Below, in pieces: positions 7,678-15,880 of a stretch of 16,954 nt of DNA. Both the position numbers and the translations under genes were made by a program. The notes below the pieces were generated by a model. It was not told where the DNA came from and did not search any database. It saw only the letters and a list, made by a program, of their open reading frames with translations. Positions within the stretch are counted from its first letter, which is position 1. Every line of letters begins with the position of its first letter. The DNA is from Hyphomicrobiales bacterium (GTDB taxonomy: Bacteria; Pseudomonadota; Alphaproteobacteria; Rhizobiales; Aestuariivirgaceae): assembly GCA_012032065.1 (NCBI GenBank), contig JAAURV010000031.1:1-16954 (forward strand), read 5' to 3'.

Positions 7678-9114
7678 ATGTACCAGGATCATGGGCTCTT
7701 CATCGATGGCCGCTGGCGCGATACGGGTGGCGGCGGCACGCTAGACGTTGTCGACCCGGCAACCGGAGACGTTATCGGAACCGCCCCTTCGGCGTCAAAG
7801 GCCGATGTTGAAGAGGCCATCGCGGCTGCCCAAAATGGACTCTTGAAATGGCGCGCCACGCCGGCGTGGACGCGGGCGGATGTATTGCATGCGGCGGCGA
7901 ATGTGATGCTGGCGCGGGTAGAGGACTGCGCGCGGCGCATCGTGCTTGAAACCGGAAAACCTATTGCCCTGGCGCGGCGGGAATGGGCGCTCTCCATCGA
8001 CCAGTTCCGGTGGTATGCCGAAGAAGCGCGGCGCATTTATGGCCGAGTGGTTGAGAGCCGTGCGCCGGGCGGGCGAATCGAGGTTTCTCATGAGCCGGTC
8101 GGAGTGGTTGCCGCCTTCGCGGCATGGAATTTCCCTGCCGTATTGATTGCCCGGAAAGTAGCTCCCGCTCTCGCAGCCGGATGTTCGGTGATCGTGCGGC
8201 CATCGCGCGAAACTCCTGGCTGCGCGATGCTGCTGGTGGATTGCCTTCGCGAGGCGGGCGTGCCGGCGGGCGTTGTCAATCTGGTGATCGGGCCCACTTC
8301 GGCGACCTATAACCCCATCATGGCGTCACCCCTTGTGCGCAAGATTTCGCTGACGGGCTCCACTGCGGTTGGCCAGCAGATGATCCGCGACTCGGCGGCG
8401 ACGATGAAACGCGTCAGCATGGAACTCGGCGGCAACGCGCCGGTCATCGTGTTCGACGACGTTGCGCTCGATGGCGTTCTCGATATTTGCGTACCGGTCA
8501 AATATGCCAACGCGGGCCAGGTGTGCGTGACGGGCGACCGCTTCTATGTGCATGAGTCGCTACATGACAAATTCGTTTCTGGTTTCGCGGCGCGAGCCAA
8601 GGCGCTGAAGCTTGGGCATGGTCTCGATGAAGCAACGCAGATGGGACCGGTAATCAATCAGCGGCGGGTCGATGCCATGGAAGCGATCGTCGCGGATGCA
8701 AAGGCAAGAGGCGGGAAGATCGAAGCCGGCGGCGGCAGGCCAGCCGGTCAGAACAAGGGCTACTTTTTCGCGCCGACGGTGATCTCTGGGCTGCCCGACG
8801 ATTCGATTGCATTGGCCGAAGAAAACTTCGGGCCGATCGCCGCGATCACGCCGTTCAAGGATTCGGATGAAGTCTACACACGCGCCAATGCAAACGACTA
8901 TGGGCTGGCCTCTTATGTCTTCACGCGCAGTCCGGCGCGGATGCGGGAAGCGGCGGCGAGGATCGAAGCGGGCATGGTGGGCGTCAACAGTTTCGCCCTC
9001 GCCGCGGCGGAAGCGCCGTTTGGGGGCATTAAGTTCAGCGGCATGGGCCGCGAAGGCGGCAGCGAAGGCATTCACGACTACATGAACGTGAAGCTGGCGC
9101 AGATGACAGTGTGA
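7678..9114 (+). CDS. NAD(P)-dependent aldehyde dehydrogenase
   Basis: A soluble aldehyde dehydrogenase of the general ALDH superfamily that oxidises an aldehyde to the acid. From ATG 7678 it is 478 residues, the usual size, and begins YQDHGLFIDGRW as many ALDHs do. Visible motifs are AAWNFPAVLIARKVAPALAAG (cofactor fold), SLTGSTAVGQQM, MELGGNAPV with the general base Glu249, NAGQVCVTGDRF with catalytic Cys283 (Glu-Cys spacing 34 as in the family), and EENFGPIAAITPF. Earlier in-frame starts exist at TTG 7636 and ATG 7651. The TTG overlaps the predicted -10 box, so I preferred 7678, although no strong ribosome site precedes any of them. Six bases separate it from the next gene. The sequence resembles succinate-semialdehyde or glycolaldehyde type enzymes, but the substrate is unresolved. 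Confidence 0.88.
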   Translation: MYQDHGLFIDGRWRDTGGGGTLDVVDPATGDVIGTAPSASKADVEEAIAAAQNGLLKWRATPAWTRADVLHAAANVMLARVEDCARRIVLETGKPIALARREWALSIDQFRWYAEEARRIYGRVVESRAPGGRIEVSHEPVGVVAAFAAWNFPAVLIARKVAPALAAGCSVIVRPSRETPGCAMLLVDCLREAGVPAGVVNLVIGPTSATYNPIMASPLVRKISLTGSTAVGQQMIRDSAATMKRVSMELGGNAPVIVFDDVALDGVLDICVPVKYANAGQVCVTGDRFYVHESLHDKFVSGFAARAKALKLGHGLDEATQMGPVINQRRVDAMEAIVADAKARGGKIEAGGGRPAGQNKGYFFAPTVISGLPDDSIALAEENFGPIAAITPFKDSDEVYTRANANDYGLASYVFTRSPARMREAAARIEAGMVGVNSFALAAAEAPFGGIKFSGMGREGGSEGIHDYMNVKLAQMTV

Positions 9115-9120
9115 GGTAGC

Positions 9121-10092
9121 ATGCCACATGTTGTCGTAGCAGGAAAAATTCATGACGACGGGCTGGCTGTTCTTCGGAACGCCGCAGGAATCACGTTCGA
9201 CTATGTCGACGCGGCTTCAGCCGACGCTTATGTTCCGTTCGTTGGCAACGCCGACGCGGTGTTAATCCGCACGCAGCCGATGACCGCATCCGTGATCGCG
9301 CAAGCGCCGAAGCTCCGGATCGTGTCGCGGCATGGGGTCGGTTATGACGCCGTCGATGTGGCGGCGCTCAACGCGCGCGGCATTATGCTGGCGATCGTGG
9401 GGCGATGTGAACTCGCGCGCCGTGGCCGAGCACACACTCATGCTGATGCTGGCGGCGGCGCGGCGTGTGGCGGTTTACGATCAGGCTTCGCGGACCGGCG
9501 GATGGAACGTGCGGAATTCATTCGAGCCGATCGAGCTCGACGACAAAACGCTGCTGCTCATGGGCTTTGGCCGCATCGGGCGGAGGGTGGCGCAGCTGGC
9601 GCAGGCGTTTGGCATGTCAGTGATGGCGCACGATCCGTATGTGGGCGCTGATGCAATGCAAGCATTGGGTGTCTCGCCGGTAGCCAATTTGGACGAGGCG
9701 TTTTCCGGAGCCGACTTCATTTCGCTTCACGTGCCCCTGTTGGGCGGCAAGCCGGTCATCGGCTGCGACGAACTGAAGCGCATGAAGTCCAACGCGATCA
9801 TCGTCAATGCGGCGCGAGGCGGTCTTATCGACGAAGCAGCGCTCGACGAGGCTTTGCGCGAGGGACGGATTGGCGGTGCGGCACTCGATGTGTTCGCGGA
9901 GGAGCCACCCATGCCCGACAATCCGCTTCTGCAAACGATCGCGTCACCATCAGCCCGCATTCCGCTGGGCTCACTCAGGAGTGTGCCAGGCGGATGGGGA
10001 TTGCTTCGGCGCAGAACATTCTCGACTTCTTTGCCGGCAAACTCGAACCCGCTCTGATCGTCAACAGGGACGCTATTTCAGCGCAAGGGTGA
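9121..10092 (+). CDS. D-2-hydroxyacid dehydrogenase, phosphoglycerate dehydrogenase-like (two compensating indels)
   Basis: An NAD-dependent D-2-hydroxyacid dehydrogenase related to SerA. The ATG at 9121 follows the ALDH stop by six bases, and GAGG overlaps that stop as ribosome site. Motifs are SRHGVGYDAVDVAALNARGI, the Rossmann GFGRIGRRV, HVPLLGGKPVIG, NAARGGLIDEAALDEALREG with the active-site Arg region, and ALDVFAEEPP. An extra G in the G-run at 9399-9402 moves the frame so that DVNSRAVAEHTLMLML is read one frame over. A missing base near 9936 returns it to the original frame, giving DRVTISPHSAGLTQECARRM with the catalytic His and ending in TGA at 10090. The restored protein is about 323 residues. 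Its last 20 bp overlap the convergent LysR gene. The substrate is unknown. Confidence 0.82.
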
Positions 10093-10965
10093 AACTGCCC
10101 TTGTTCTTGGCGACGGTATCGAGAATGTGGCCGTAGACCGAGGCGACACGGCGGGTTTGATGGGTGTCGGGGTGGGACATCAGCCAATAGGTGCGGGCGA
10201 AGCGGATTGACGGGAGCACGCGGGCGAGTTCCTTGAATTGCAGGGCCGCGTAGTCATGCATGATGCCGATGCCATGGCCGGCGCGCACCGCTTCCATCTG
10301 CGCGACGACGCTGCCGCATTCGTAATGCCGGTGCATCAGCTTTCCGAGCTCGGCGGCTTAATCGAGGGCGCGGCTGTAGACGAAGTCCTCGACATGGGTG
10401 ACGAACAGGTGGCCTTCGAGATCCTCCGGCTTGCGGATGGGTTCAGCCTTCTTCAGATATTTCGCCGAGGCATAGAGGCTGAGCGTGTAGTCGGTGAGCT
10501 TGCGGATGATGAGTTTGCCTTGCTTGGGACGGTCGAGGGTTACTACGATGTCGGTTTCGCGGCGCGACAGGGAAAATGTTCGCGGCAGTGGCACGAGTTG
10601 GATGGTGAGGCCCGGATTGGCGGCGGCGAATTCGCCCAGCACGGTGGCGAGGAAAAAGTTTCCGAAGCCGTCGGGGGCGTCGACACGGACGGTTCCCGTA
10701 AGCGCCTCGGTCGCGCCGGAGAGCTTGGTGCCGGCTTGCAGCAGTTCGGATTCCACGCGTTCGGCGCTTTGCAGCAATAGCTCGCCGGCGTCGGTCAGAA
10801 CACATCCAGTCGTATGGCGCTCGACCAGCAATGCGCCCAGTTCCGCCTCCAGCGCGTCAAGCTGGCGGGCAACTGTCGCGTGGTTGAGGCCGAGGTTCCG
10901 TGCGGCACCCAGAATCTGCCCGGAGCGGGCCACGGCGAGAAAATGCGGATGCGATCCCAGTCCAT
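10073..10965 (-). CDS. LysR family transcriptional regulator (frameshift and in-frame stop)
   Basis: A LysR regulator of about 297 residues once repaired. The ATG at 10963-10965 begins DWDRIRIF. One missing base near 10940 then shifts to AVARSGQILGAARNLGLNHATVARQLDALE, the N-terminal winged helix-turn-helix. The effector domain follows (GTVRVDAPDGFGNFFLATVL and RETDIVVTLDRPKQGKL). A TAA at 10358-10360 interrupts the frame after YSRALD, and the same frame continues with AAELGKLMHRHYECGSVVAQ to TAG at 10073. Paralogues often carry a Tyr there, so a TAC or TAT to TAA change is a simple explanation. It is divergent from mmsA across a 98-bp gap, an arrangement often seen for LysR genes that control mmsA. 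It may be a true pseudogene or a sequence error. Confidence 0.78.
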
Positions 10966-10980
10966 GGCCCACTTTAATTT

Positions 10981-11018
10981 TTGCACATCGAATGCGCAAT
11001 CCTGATTATTGCTGTGCA
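10981..11018. promoter_or_regulatory. LysR-mmsA divergent control region with overlapping dyads and a possible promoter
   Basis: Three overlapping inverted repeats lie between the divergent genes. TTGC-N11-GCAA (10981-10999) resembles a LysR box. GCAAT-N7-ATTGC occupies 10996-11012. A wider TGCAC...GTGCA pair spans 10982-11018. A possible mmsA promoter reads TTGCAC (10981-10986), 17 bases, then GATTAT (11004-11009), so the dyads would overlap it. The assignment rests on position and symmetry only. Confidence 0.4.
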
Positions 11019-11063
11019 GGGGCGATCAGCGCAGAGAGTGCGCCATAACAACAGGAGGAAACC

Positions 11064-12562
11064 ATGCCAGCATCCATCAAACATCATATCGGCGGCAGGC
11101 AAATCGAGGGGCGTTCGGGCCGCGGCGCCGCCGTCTACAATCCCGCCACCGGCGAACAGTCGGGCAGCGTGGCGCTCGCCAGTGCAGCGGAAGTGAACGA
11201 GGCGGCGCAGGTTGCGCGCAAGGCGTCGACTGGCTGGGCCAACACCACGCCGCTCCGCCGCTCGCGCATCTTGAACAAGTTCCTTCGCATTCTCGAGGAG
11301 CGGACCGACGGGCTTGCCGCCGTCGTCACCGCCGAGCATGGCAAGGTGCTCTCGGACGCCAAGGGCGAAATCCAGCGCGGCATGGAAGTAGTGGAATTCG
11401 CCACCGCCGCGCCGCAGCTTCTGAAGGGAGAAGTGACCGAGAATGTCGGCACCCGGGTCGACAGCCATTCGCTGCGCCAGCCGCTTGGCGTTGTTGCCGG
11501 CATCACGCCGTTCAACTTTCCGGTCATGGTGCCGATGTGGATGTTCCCCGTCGCACTCGCCGCCGGCAACTGTTTCATCCTCAAGCCTTCCGAGCGCGAT
11601 CCTTCCGCTTCGCTTCTCATCGCCAAGTGGCTCGAAGAAGCGGGACTGCCCGCCGGCGTGTTCAACGTCGTGCACGGCGACAAGGAGGCGGTCGATGCGA
11701 TCCTTCACAACCCGGACATTTCCGCGGTTAGCTTTGTCGGATCGACGCCAATCGCCCGGTACATTTACGAAACAGCGGCGCGCAACGGCAAGCGCTGCCA
11801 GGCTTTGGGCGGCGCCAAGAATCACATGATCGTCATGCCCGATGCCGATCTCGATCAAGCGGTGGACGCGCTGATGGGCGCTGCTTATGGCTCGGCCGGC
11901 GAGCGCTGTATGGCGATCTCGGTGGTGGTGCCGATCGGCGACAAGACGGCGGACGCCTTGATGGCGAAGCTCGAGCCGAAGGTCCGTGCATTGAAGATCG
12001 GGCCCGGAACCGATCCCGAAACGGAGATGGGTCCGCTCGTCACCAAGCAGCATTTCGACAAGGTGCGGGGCTACATCGATGCGGGTGTCGCCGAAGGCGC
12101 GAAGCTCTCGGTCGATGGCCGTTCGTTTAAGATGCAAGGTTACGAGAATGGCTACTTCGTCGGCGGCACGCTGTTCGATCATGTCACGACGGACATGAAA
12201 ATCTACAAGGAGGAGATCTTCGGGCCGGTGCTTTCGGTGGCGCGGGCGGATAGTTATGCGACGGCGGCGCGGATGATCAACGAGCACGAATTCGGCAACG
12301 GCACGCGATCTTCACGCGGGATGGCGACGCGGCGCGGGAGTTCGCGCATCAAATCCAGGTGGGCATGGTGGGCATCAACGTTCCGATCCCGGTGCCGATG
12401 GCGTTCCACTCCTTCGGCGGCTGGAAGTCGTCGCTGTTCGGCGATCATCACATGCATGGACCGGAGGGCTTCCGCTTCTACACGCGGCTCAAGACCATCA
12501 CGACGCGCTGGCCCACGGGCATCCGCTCGGGCGCCGATTTCGTGATGCCGACGATGCGGTGA
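11064..12562 (+). CDS. mmsA: CoA-acylating methylmalonate/malonate semialdehyde dehydrogenase (one-base frameshift)
   Basis: Oxidises methylmalonate or malonate semialdehyde to propionyl-CoA or acetyl-CoA with NAD and CoA. It is the last step of inositol catabolism (IolA) and also part of valine breakdown. The ATG at 11064 has an AGGAGG site about 7 bases upstream. Motifs are GVVAGITPFNFPVMVPMWMFP, QALGGAKNHMIVMPDADLD and GSAGERCMA with catalytic Cys282. The general-base Glu of hydrolysing ALDHs is absent from the LGG motif, as expected for the CoA-dependent subfamily. A missing G near 12304 breaks the frame after EFGNGT. Past it, AIFTRDGDAAREFAHQIQVG and GMVGINVPIPVPMAFHSFGG continue to TGA at 12560. 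The restored length is 499 residues, normal for MmsA. The LysR gene upstream is the likely regulator. Confidence 0.88.
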
Positions 12563-12566
12563 GGTC

Positions 12567-13663
12567 CTACTGCACGCATCCTCTCGCGTCGACGCGCATT
12601 GCGCCCAGGACCTTGCCGTCGCGGACGAACACGACCTTGTCGAAGAGGTTGCTCACCGGACAGACGTGGTTAGGCACGATCCGGAGCAGATCGCCGATCC
12701 GCGGCGGGCGCTCGAGTTTCGCGGCATCGACAAAGCCGTGTTCTTCGTTGGCGTCATAGACCGTCGCATCCGTGGCACCTGCAATCGCGCCATAACCTTG
12801 CAGGCCAAGCAGATCGCTAGTCAGCGTTTTGGTTCCGGCGTCGATGATGGCGCGTTCGGGCGTGGGGGTGCTCACGACCGTCGTCAACACCGTCAACGCG
12901 CAGTCGTCCCAATCGCAGGCGCCGCGGGCGACGAGGGAGCGGTCGAAATAGATGTAGGTTCCGGCGCGATACTCGGTTGCCGACGAAAGGCCTTCGTCCT
13001 TCCACATATCCGGCGAGCCGCCGATAGAGATCGTTTCGGTGGAGAGGCCAGTGGTTTTGTAGAGCGATACCGATTCGGCGAGGAAGGCATCCATTTCCTT
13101 GCGCATGCCGGCTTTGGGATAGGTCATGAGGCCGCCGAGTGTTACTCCTTGCATTCCTTCGATTGTCCTGGCGAGGGCGAGGGCCGCTTGCGGCGACTGG
13201 ACGCCGTTGCGGTTGGCGCCGGTGTCGCATTCGACGAGAACCCTGATGTCGCGGCCGGCGGACTTACCGGCTTCGGCGACGCCTTGCGCGAGAGGGCGCT
13301 GTCGGCGACTACGGAGATTTGGATCGTGCGGGCGAGTGCCGCGAGCCGCTCGAGCTTGGGGCGGCCCACGGCGTTGAAGGTGAGCAGCATGTCCGAAATA
13401 CCGGCCTTGGCCATGGCTTCGGCTTCGCTGAGCTTCTGGACGGTGATGCCTGGCGCACCTTCATCGAGTTGAAGCTGCGCCAAGGCGGCGAGCTTGTGGG
13501 TCTTGATGTGCGGGCGGTTGGCAAGGCCCAGCTTGGTGCAGCGCTGCTGCCACTTGCGGATATTGCGCTCGACGACGGCGATATCGACAAGGGGCACGGG
13601 CGTTTGCAGCTCCGCGAAAGAGTCTCCAACGGCCTCAAGTGAGAAGTGGTGTTCGAATGCCAT
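12567..13663 (-). CDS. DSD1-family PLP-dependent enzyme (D-serine dehydratase / D-threonine aldolase-like), frameshifted
   Basis: A fold-type III (alanine-racemase-like) PLP enzyme acting on D-hydroxyamino acids. The N-terminal half shows LQTPVPLVDIAVVERNI and RPHIKTHK, where Lys54 should bind PLP, then GITVQKLSEAEAMAKAGI. After VVADSAL the frame slips through one missing base near 13293 and resumes as QGVAEAGKSAGRDIRVLVE and CDTGANRNGVQSP. LGGLMTYPKAGM and SIGGSPDMW follow, and the C-terminal PNHVCPVSNLFD has the His-x-Cys arrangement used for metal binding in D-serine dehydratases of this family. The restored length is 365 residues. A GGGGAGGGG site lies before the ATG at 13663. The gene follows the ABC binding-protein gene after 43 bp and ends 4 bp from the convergent mmsA. 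The family cannot be split further by eye. Confidence 0.8.
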
Positions 13664-13671
13664 GGTGGTTG

Positions 13672-13696
13672 CCCCTCCCCGCGAGGCGGGGAGGGG
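13672..13696. repeat. Perfect 11-bp GC-rich hairpin between the binding-protein gene and the DSD1-family gene
   Basis: CCCCTCCCCGC, a GAG loop, then GCGGGGAGGGG, with no mismatch. It fills the 43-bp gap after the binding-protein stop. On the transcribed (minus) strand the 3' arm holds the purine-rich ribosome site of the next gene, and no U-run follows, so it is not a standard intrinsic terminator in that direction. Similar GC palindromes recur between genes in some alphaproteobacteria. It may protect the upstream mRNA end or reduce downstream translation. Confidence 0.6.
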
Positions 13697-13706
13697 TGAA
13701 GGCTTT

Positions 13707-14711
13707 TTATTTCGCGATGCAGGTGTCGACGTTCTCAGGCGTACAGACGTCGAGGCCGGTGTAGGTCGGGTCTGCCGGAGCCGGCATTCCTTCCGCCATT
13801 TCCTTGAAGGCGATCATCGTCTTGTAGCCCATTTCGAACGGACGCTGGCCGACCTGGCCGAGGCTCAGGCCTTCCTTCATCTGGTCGATCTGCACGGGCA
13901 GCGTGTCGGCCACCACGAGAGCCAGCGCCTTCGAAGCAATCTGCTCCTTGAACTTGCCGACCGCGGCGCGGTTGGCGTCAGGGATGAATTGCGGGAAGCC
14001 GCCCGTTGGGATGAAGGCATCGAGGGCCGGGTTCTTGGCCATGATGTCCTCGAACTGCTGCACCGAGCGCGGGAAGTCGTCGTCGGTGTAGAGCGGGCAG
14101 CCCGCGATTTCCGTCCAGCCGTTCTGGCCGGTCAGTTGATCGCCGGGCGATGCGGCCGACTTCACGCCAGCGAGCGTGTCGCGGATGCCCTGCATGCGCT
14201 CGTTGTGGTTGGCGGCAGCGGCACCACCGGACTGAATGCAGATCGAACCGCCCTTCGGCTTGATCGCCATGGCGATCTTGGCGAGGTTGGTGCCGATCTC
14301 ATAGTTGTGCGTGCCGATATAGGCGACACGCAGATCCTTGTTTTCGGGCAGAACGTCCGAGTCCCAGGTGAGCACGGGAATGCCGGCGTCCTTGGCCGCT
14401 TGCAGCGCAACCGCCATGGCGGCCGCGTTCGATGGCGCAACCGCGATGCCGTTCACCTTCTTGGCCACGAGGTCCTGAACGATCGCGACTTGCTCATCGC
14501 CGCCGCCATGCTCGCCGGGGCCGATATACATGCACTCGAACGCGCCGTTCGACTCGGCTTCGGCCTTCTTGCAGCCGTCGCGCGCCTGGTCGAAGAACGG
14601 GTTGTTCATGTTCTTCGGCACGAGCGCAAAGACCTTCTTGTCCTGCGCCATGGCGGCGCCGGCAGAGAGCGCCACGGCAACCGCCGCGACTGTCATCATC
14701 AGCTTCTTCAT
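13707..14711 (-). CDS. Sugar ABC transporter periplasmic substrate-binding protein
   Basis: A 334-residue periplasmic protein of the RbsB-like sugar-binding class (Peripla_BP_4 type). Residues 1-22 form a Sec signal peptide (MKK, a hydrophobic core VAAVAVALSAGAA, cleavage after AMA). No lipobox cysteine is present, so it is probably soluble. The mature protein starts QDKKVFALVPKNMNNPFFDQ, with the typical NNPFF ligand region. GEHGGGDEQVAIVQDLVAKK and GIAVAPSNAAAMA follow, then GIPVLTWDSD and GQRPFEMGYKTM. The ATG at 14711 has AGGAGG about 8 bases upstream. An open frame continues upstream to 15500, but it only shadows the permease gene. It is last of the three transporter genes, 62 bp after the permease. 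Cargo is unknown; a cyclitol or monosaccharide fits the neighbourhood. Confidence 0.88.
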   Translation of the reverse strand: MKKLMMTVAAVAVALSAGAAMAQDKKVFALVPKNMNNPFFDQARDGCKKAEAESNGAFECMYIGPGEHGGGDEQVAIVQDLVAKKVNGIAVAPSNAAAMAVALQAAKDAGIPVLTWDSDVLPENKDLRVAYIGTHNYEIGTNLAKIAMAIKPKGGSICIQSGGAAAANHNERMQGIRDTLAGVKSAASPGDQLTGQNGWTEIAGCPLYTDDDFPRSVQQFEDIMAKNPALDAFIPTGGFPQFIPDANRAAVGKFKEQIASKALALVVADTLPVQIDQMKEGLSLGQVGQRPFEMGYKTMIAFKEMAEGMPAPADPTYTGLDVCTPENVDTCIAK

Positions 14712-14743
14712 TGTAGTTCCTCCTCTTGCTTCCTCGACTAAGA

Positions 14744-14766
14744 CCGGCGCGGCTTCAGCCCGCCGG
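14744..14766. repeat. Imperfect hairpin between the permease and binding-protein genes
   Basis: CCGGCG, a bulged C, GGC, loop TTCA, GCC, CGCCGG. The stem has six plus three base pairs and lies in the 62-bp gap of the transporter operon. Stem-loops between ABC genes often adjust relative protein levels by mRNA processing. There is no U-run, so it is not a clear terminator. Confidence 0.35.
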
Positions 14767-14773
14767 ACGGTTT

Positions 14774-15880
14774 CTAGCGTTTCTTCTGGGTGGCGAATTT
14801 GTCCCGCAGCACGGCGAGCGTGTTCTTGCCCCCCGCCTGCATGCCCAGAAGAACCGCGAGAATGATGAAGGCGCCGACGAAAGCGCCTTGCCAATTCGAA
14901 TCGATGCCTGCCATCAGCAGCGCGTTGCGGATGACTTCCAGCAACGCCGAACCGATGATCGCGCCAAATGCCGTGCCCGCGCCGCCCATGAGATCGGCGC
15001 CGCCGATGACCGTGGCGGCGATGACGCGCAGCTCGTAGCCCGCGCCCATGGCGTTGATGGCCGAGCCGTTGTAGCCGAGCAGAAGAAGCGCCGCGAGAGC
15101 GGCACAGAACGAGCAAAAGACATAAGACTGGAACTTGATGCGGTCGACGGGGACGCCGGTCAAACGCGCGGCGTTCTCGTTTCCGCCGATGGCGAGGAGA
15201 TGGCGGGCCCAGGCGGTGAAATTGAAGACGAAGCCGACGATGAGCCCCAAGACGATCATCACGTAAAAGTGGGACGAGAACTCCGGCATCCATTGCGGCG
15301 CCCAGCCCTCGGGCGCCTGGCGCGGCCATTTGAACTGGCCGATGGCCTTCACGATCGGTGCATCGGGGCCGAATTTGTAGAGCATCTGGTTCTGTGAGAA
15401 AACAACGGCAAGCGAACGCGCAATTGCGAGCATGCCAAGCGTCACAACGAAGGACGGCATTCCGACATAAGCCACGAAGAAGCCGTTGAAGGCCCCGCAC
15501 AGAATGCCGGTCAGGAGGCCCATGAACATCGCTACATACCAGGGATATTCCCAGGTGAGGAACAGCCCCGCCACGATGGTGACGAGGCCCATCACGGAGC
15601 CGACCGACAGATCGATGCCGCCGGTAATGATGACGATCATCATGCCGAGCGCCATAATGCCGAAGGGCGCGAAGTTGCGCGTCATGTTGGAGATGTTGTC
15701 CGCGGTGCCGAAGCTCGGCTCGGTGGCGGTCATGACGGCAACCAGAATGCCGAGCGCCACGGCGACCCAGAAGGGCTGGCTGGTCACGATCTTCCGAACG
15801 ATCGTCTTCTCCTTGATTTCCACGACATCGGAAATAGCGGCGTGACCCTCTTCGGCAACGGCTGTGAGATTACGCTGCAC
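14774..15880 (-). CDS. Sugar ABC transporter permease, RbsC-like
   Basis: A 368-residue inner-membrane permease of the BPD_transp_2 / RbsC family. A hydrophilic cytoplasmic N-terminus of about 35 residues (containing VVEIKEKTIVRKIVTS) precedes roughly eight to ten hydrophobic segments. The family patterns NFAPFGIMALGMMIVIITGGIDLSVGSVMGL and, late, GADLMGGAGTAFGAIIGSALLEVIRN are clear. The latter is the cytoplasmic loop region that contacts the ATPase. The start is GTG at 15880, which overlaps the ATPase stop by 11 bp and implies tight coupling. An insert with FKWPRQAPEGWAPQWMP in the middle probably forms a periplasmic loop. It would pair with the ATPase and binding protein to import a monosaccharide or cyclitol. 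Confidence 0.9.
   Translation of the reverse strand: MQRNLTAVAEEGHAAISDVVEIKEKTIVRKIVTSQPFWVAVALGILVAVMTATEPSFGTADNISNMTRNFAPFGIMALGMMIVIITGGIDLSVGSVMGLVTIVAGLFLTWEYPWYVAMFMGLLTGILCGAFNGFFVAYVGMPSFVVTLGMLAIARSLAVVFSQNQMLYKFGPDAPIVKAIGQFKWPRQAPEGWAPQWMPEFSSHFYVMIVLGLIVGFVFNFTAWARHLLAIGGNENAARLTGVPVDRIKFQSYVFCSFCAALAALLLLGYNGSAINAMGAGYELRVIAATVIGGADLMGGAGTAFGAIIGSALLEVIRNALLMAGIDSNWQGAFVGAFIILAVLLGMQAGGKNTLAVLRDKFATQKKR

Noticed and set aside
13672..13706. Intrinsic terminator on the plus strand (hairpin followed by a T-run at 13704-13708)
   Set aside because: No plus-strand gene leads into it, and the T-run is separated from the stem by seven bases and lies over the binding-protein stop codon. 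An antisense transcript would be needed.
13494..14741. Plus-strand open frame of 415 residues opposite the binding-protein and DSD1 genes
   Set aside because: It is antisense to a gene with a signal peptide and sugar-binding motifs, and it crosses the intergenic hairpin.
14712..15500. N-terminal extension of the binding-protein frame to 15500
   Set aside because: This part shadows the permease gene. The real start at 14711 has an AGGAGG site and a signal peptide.
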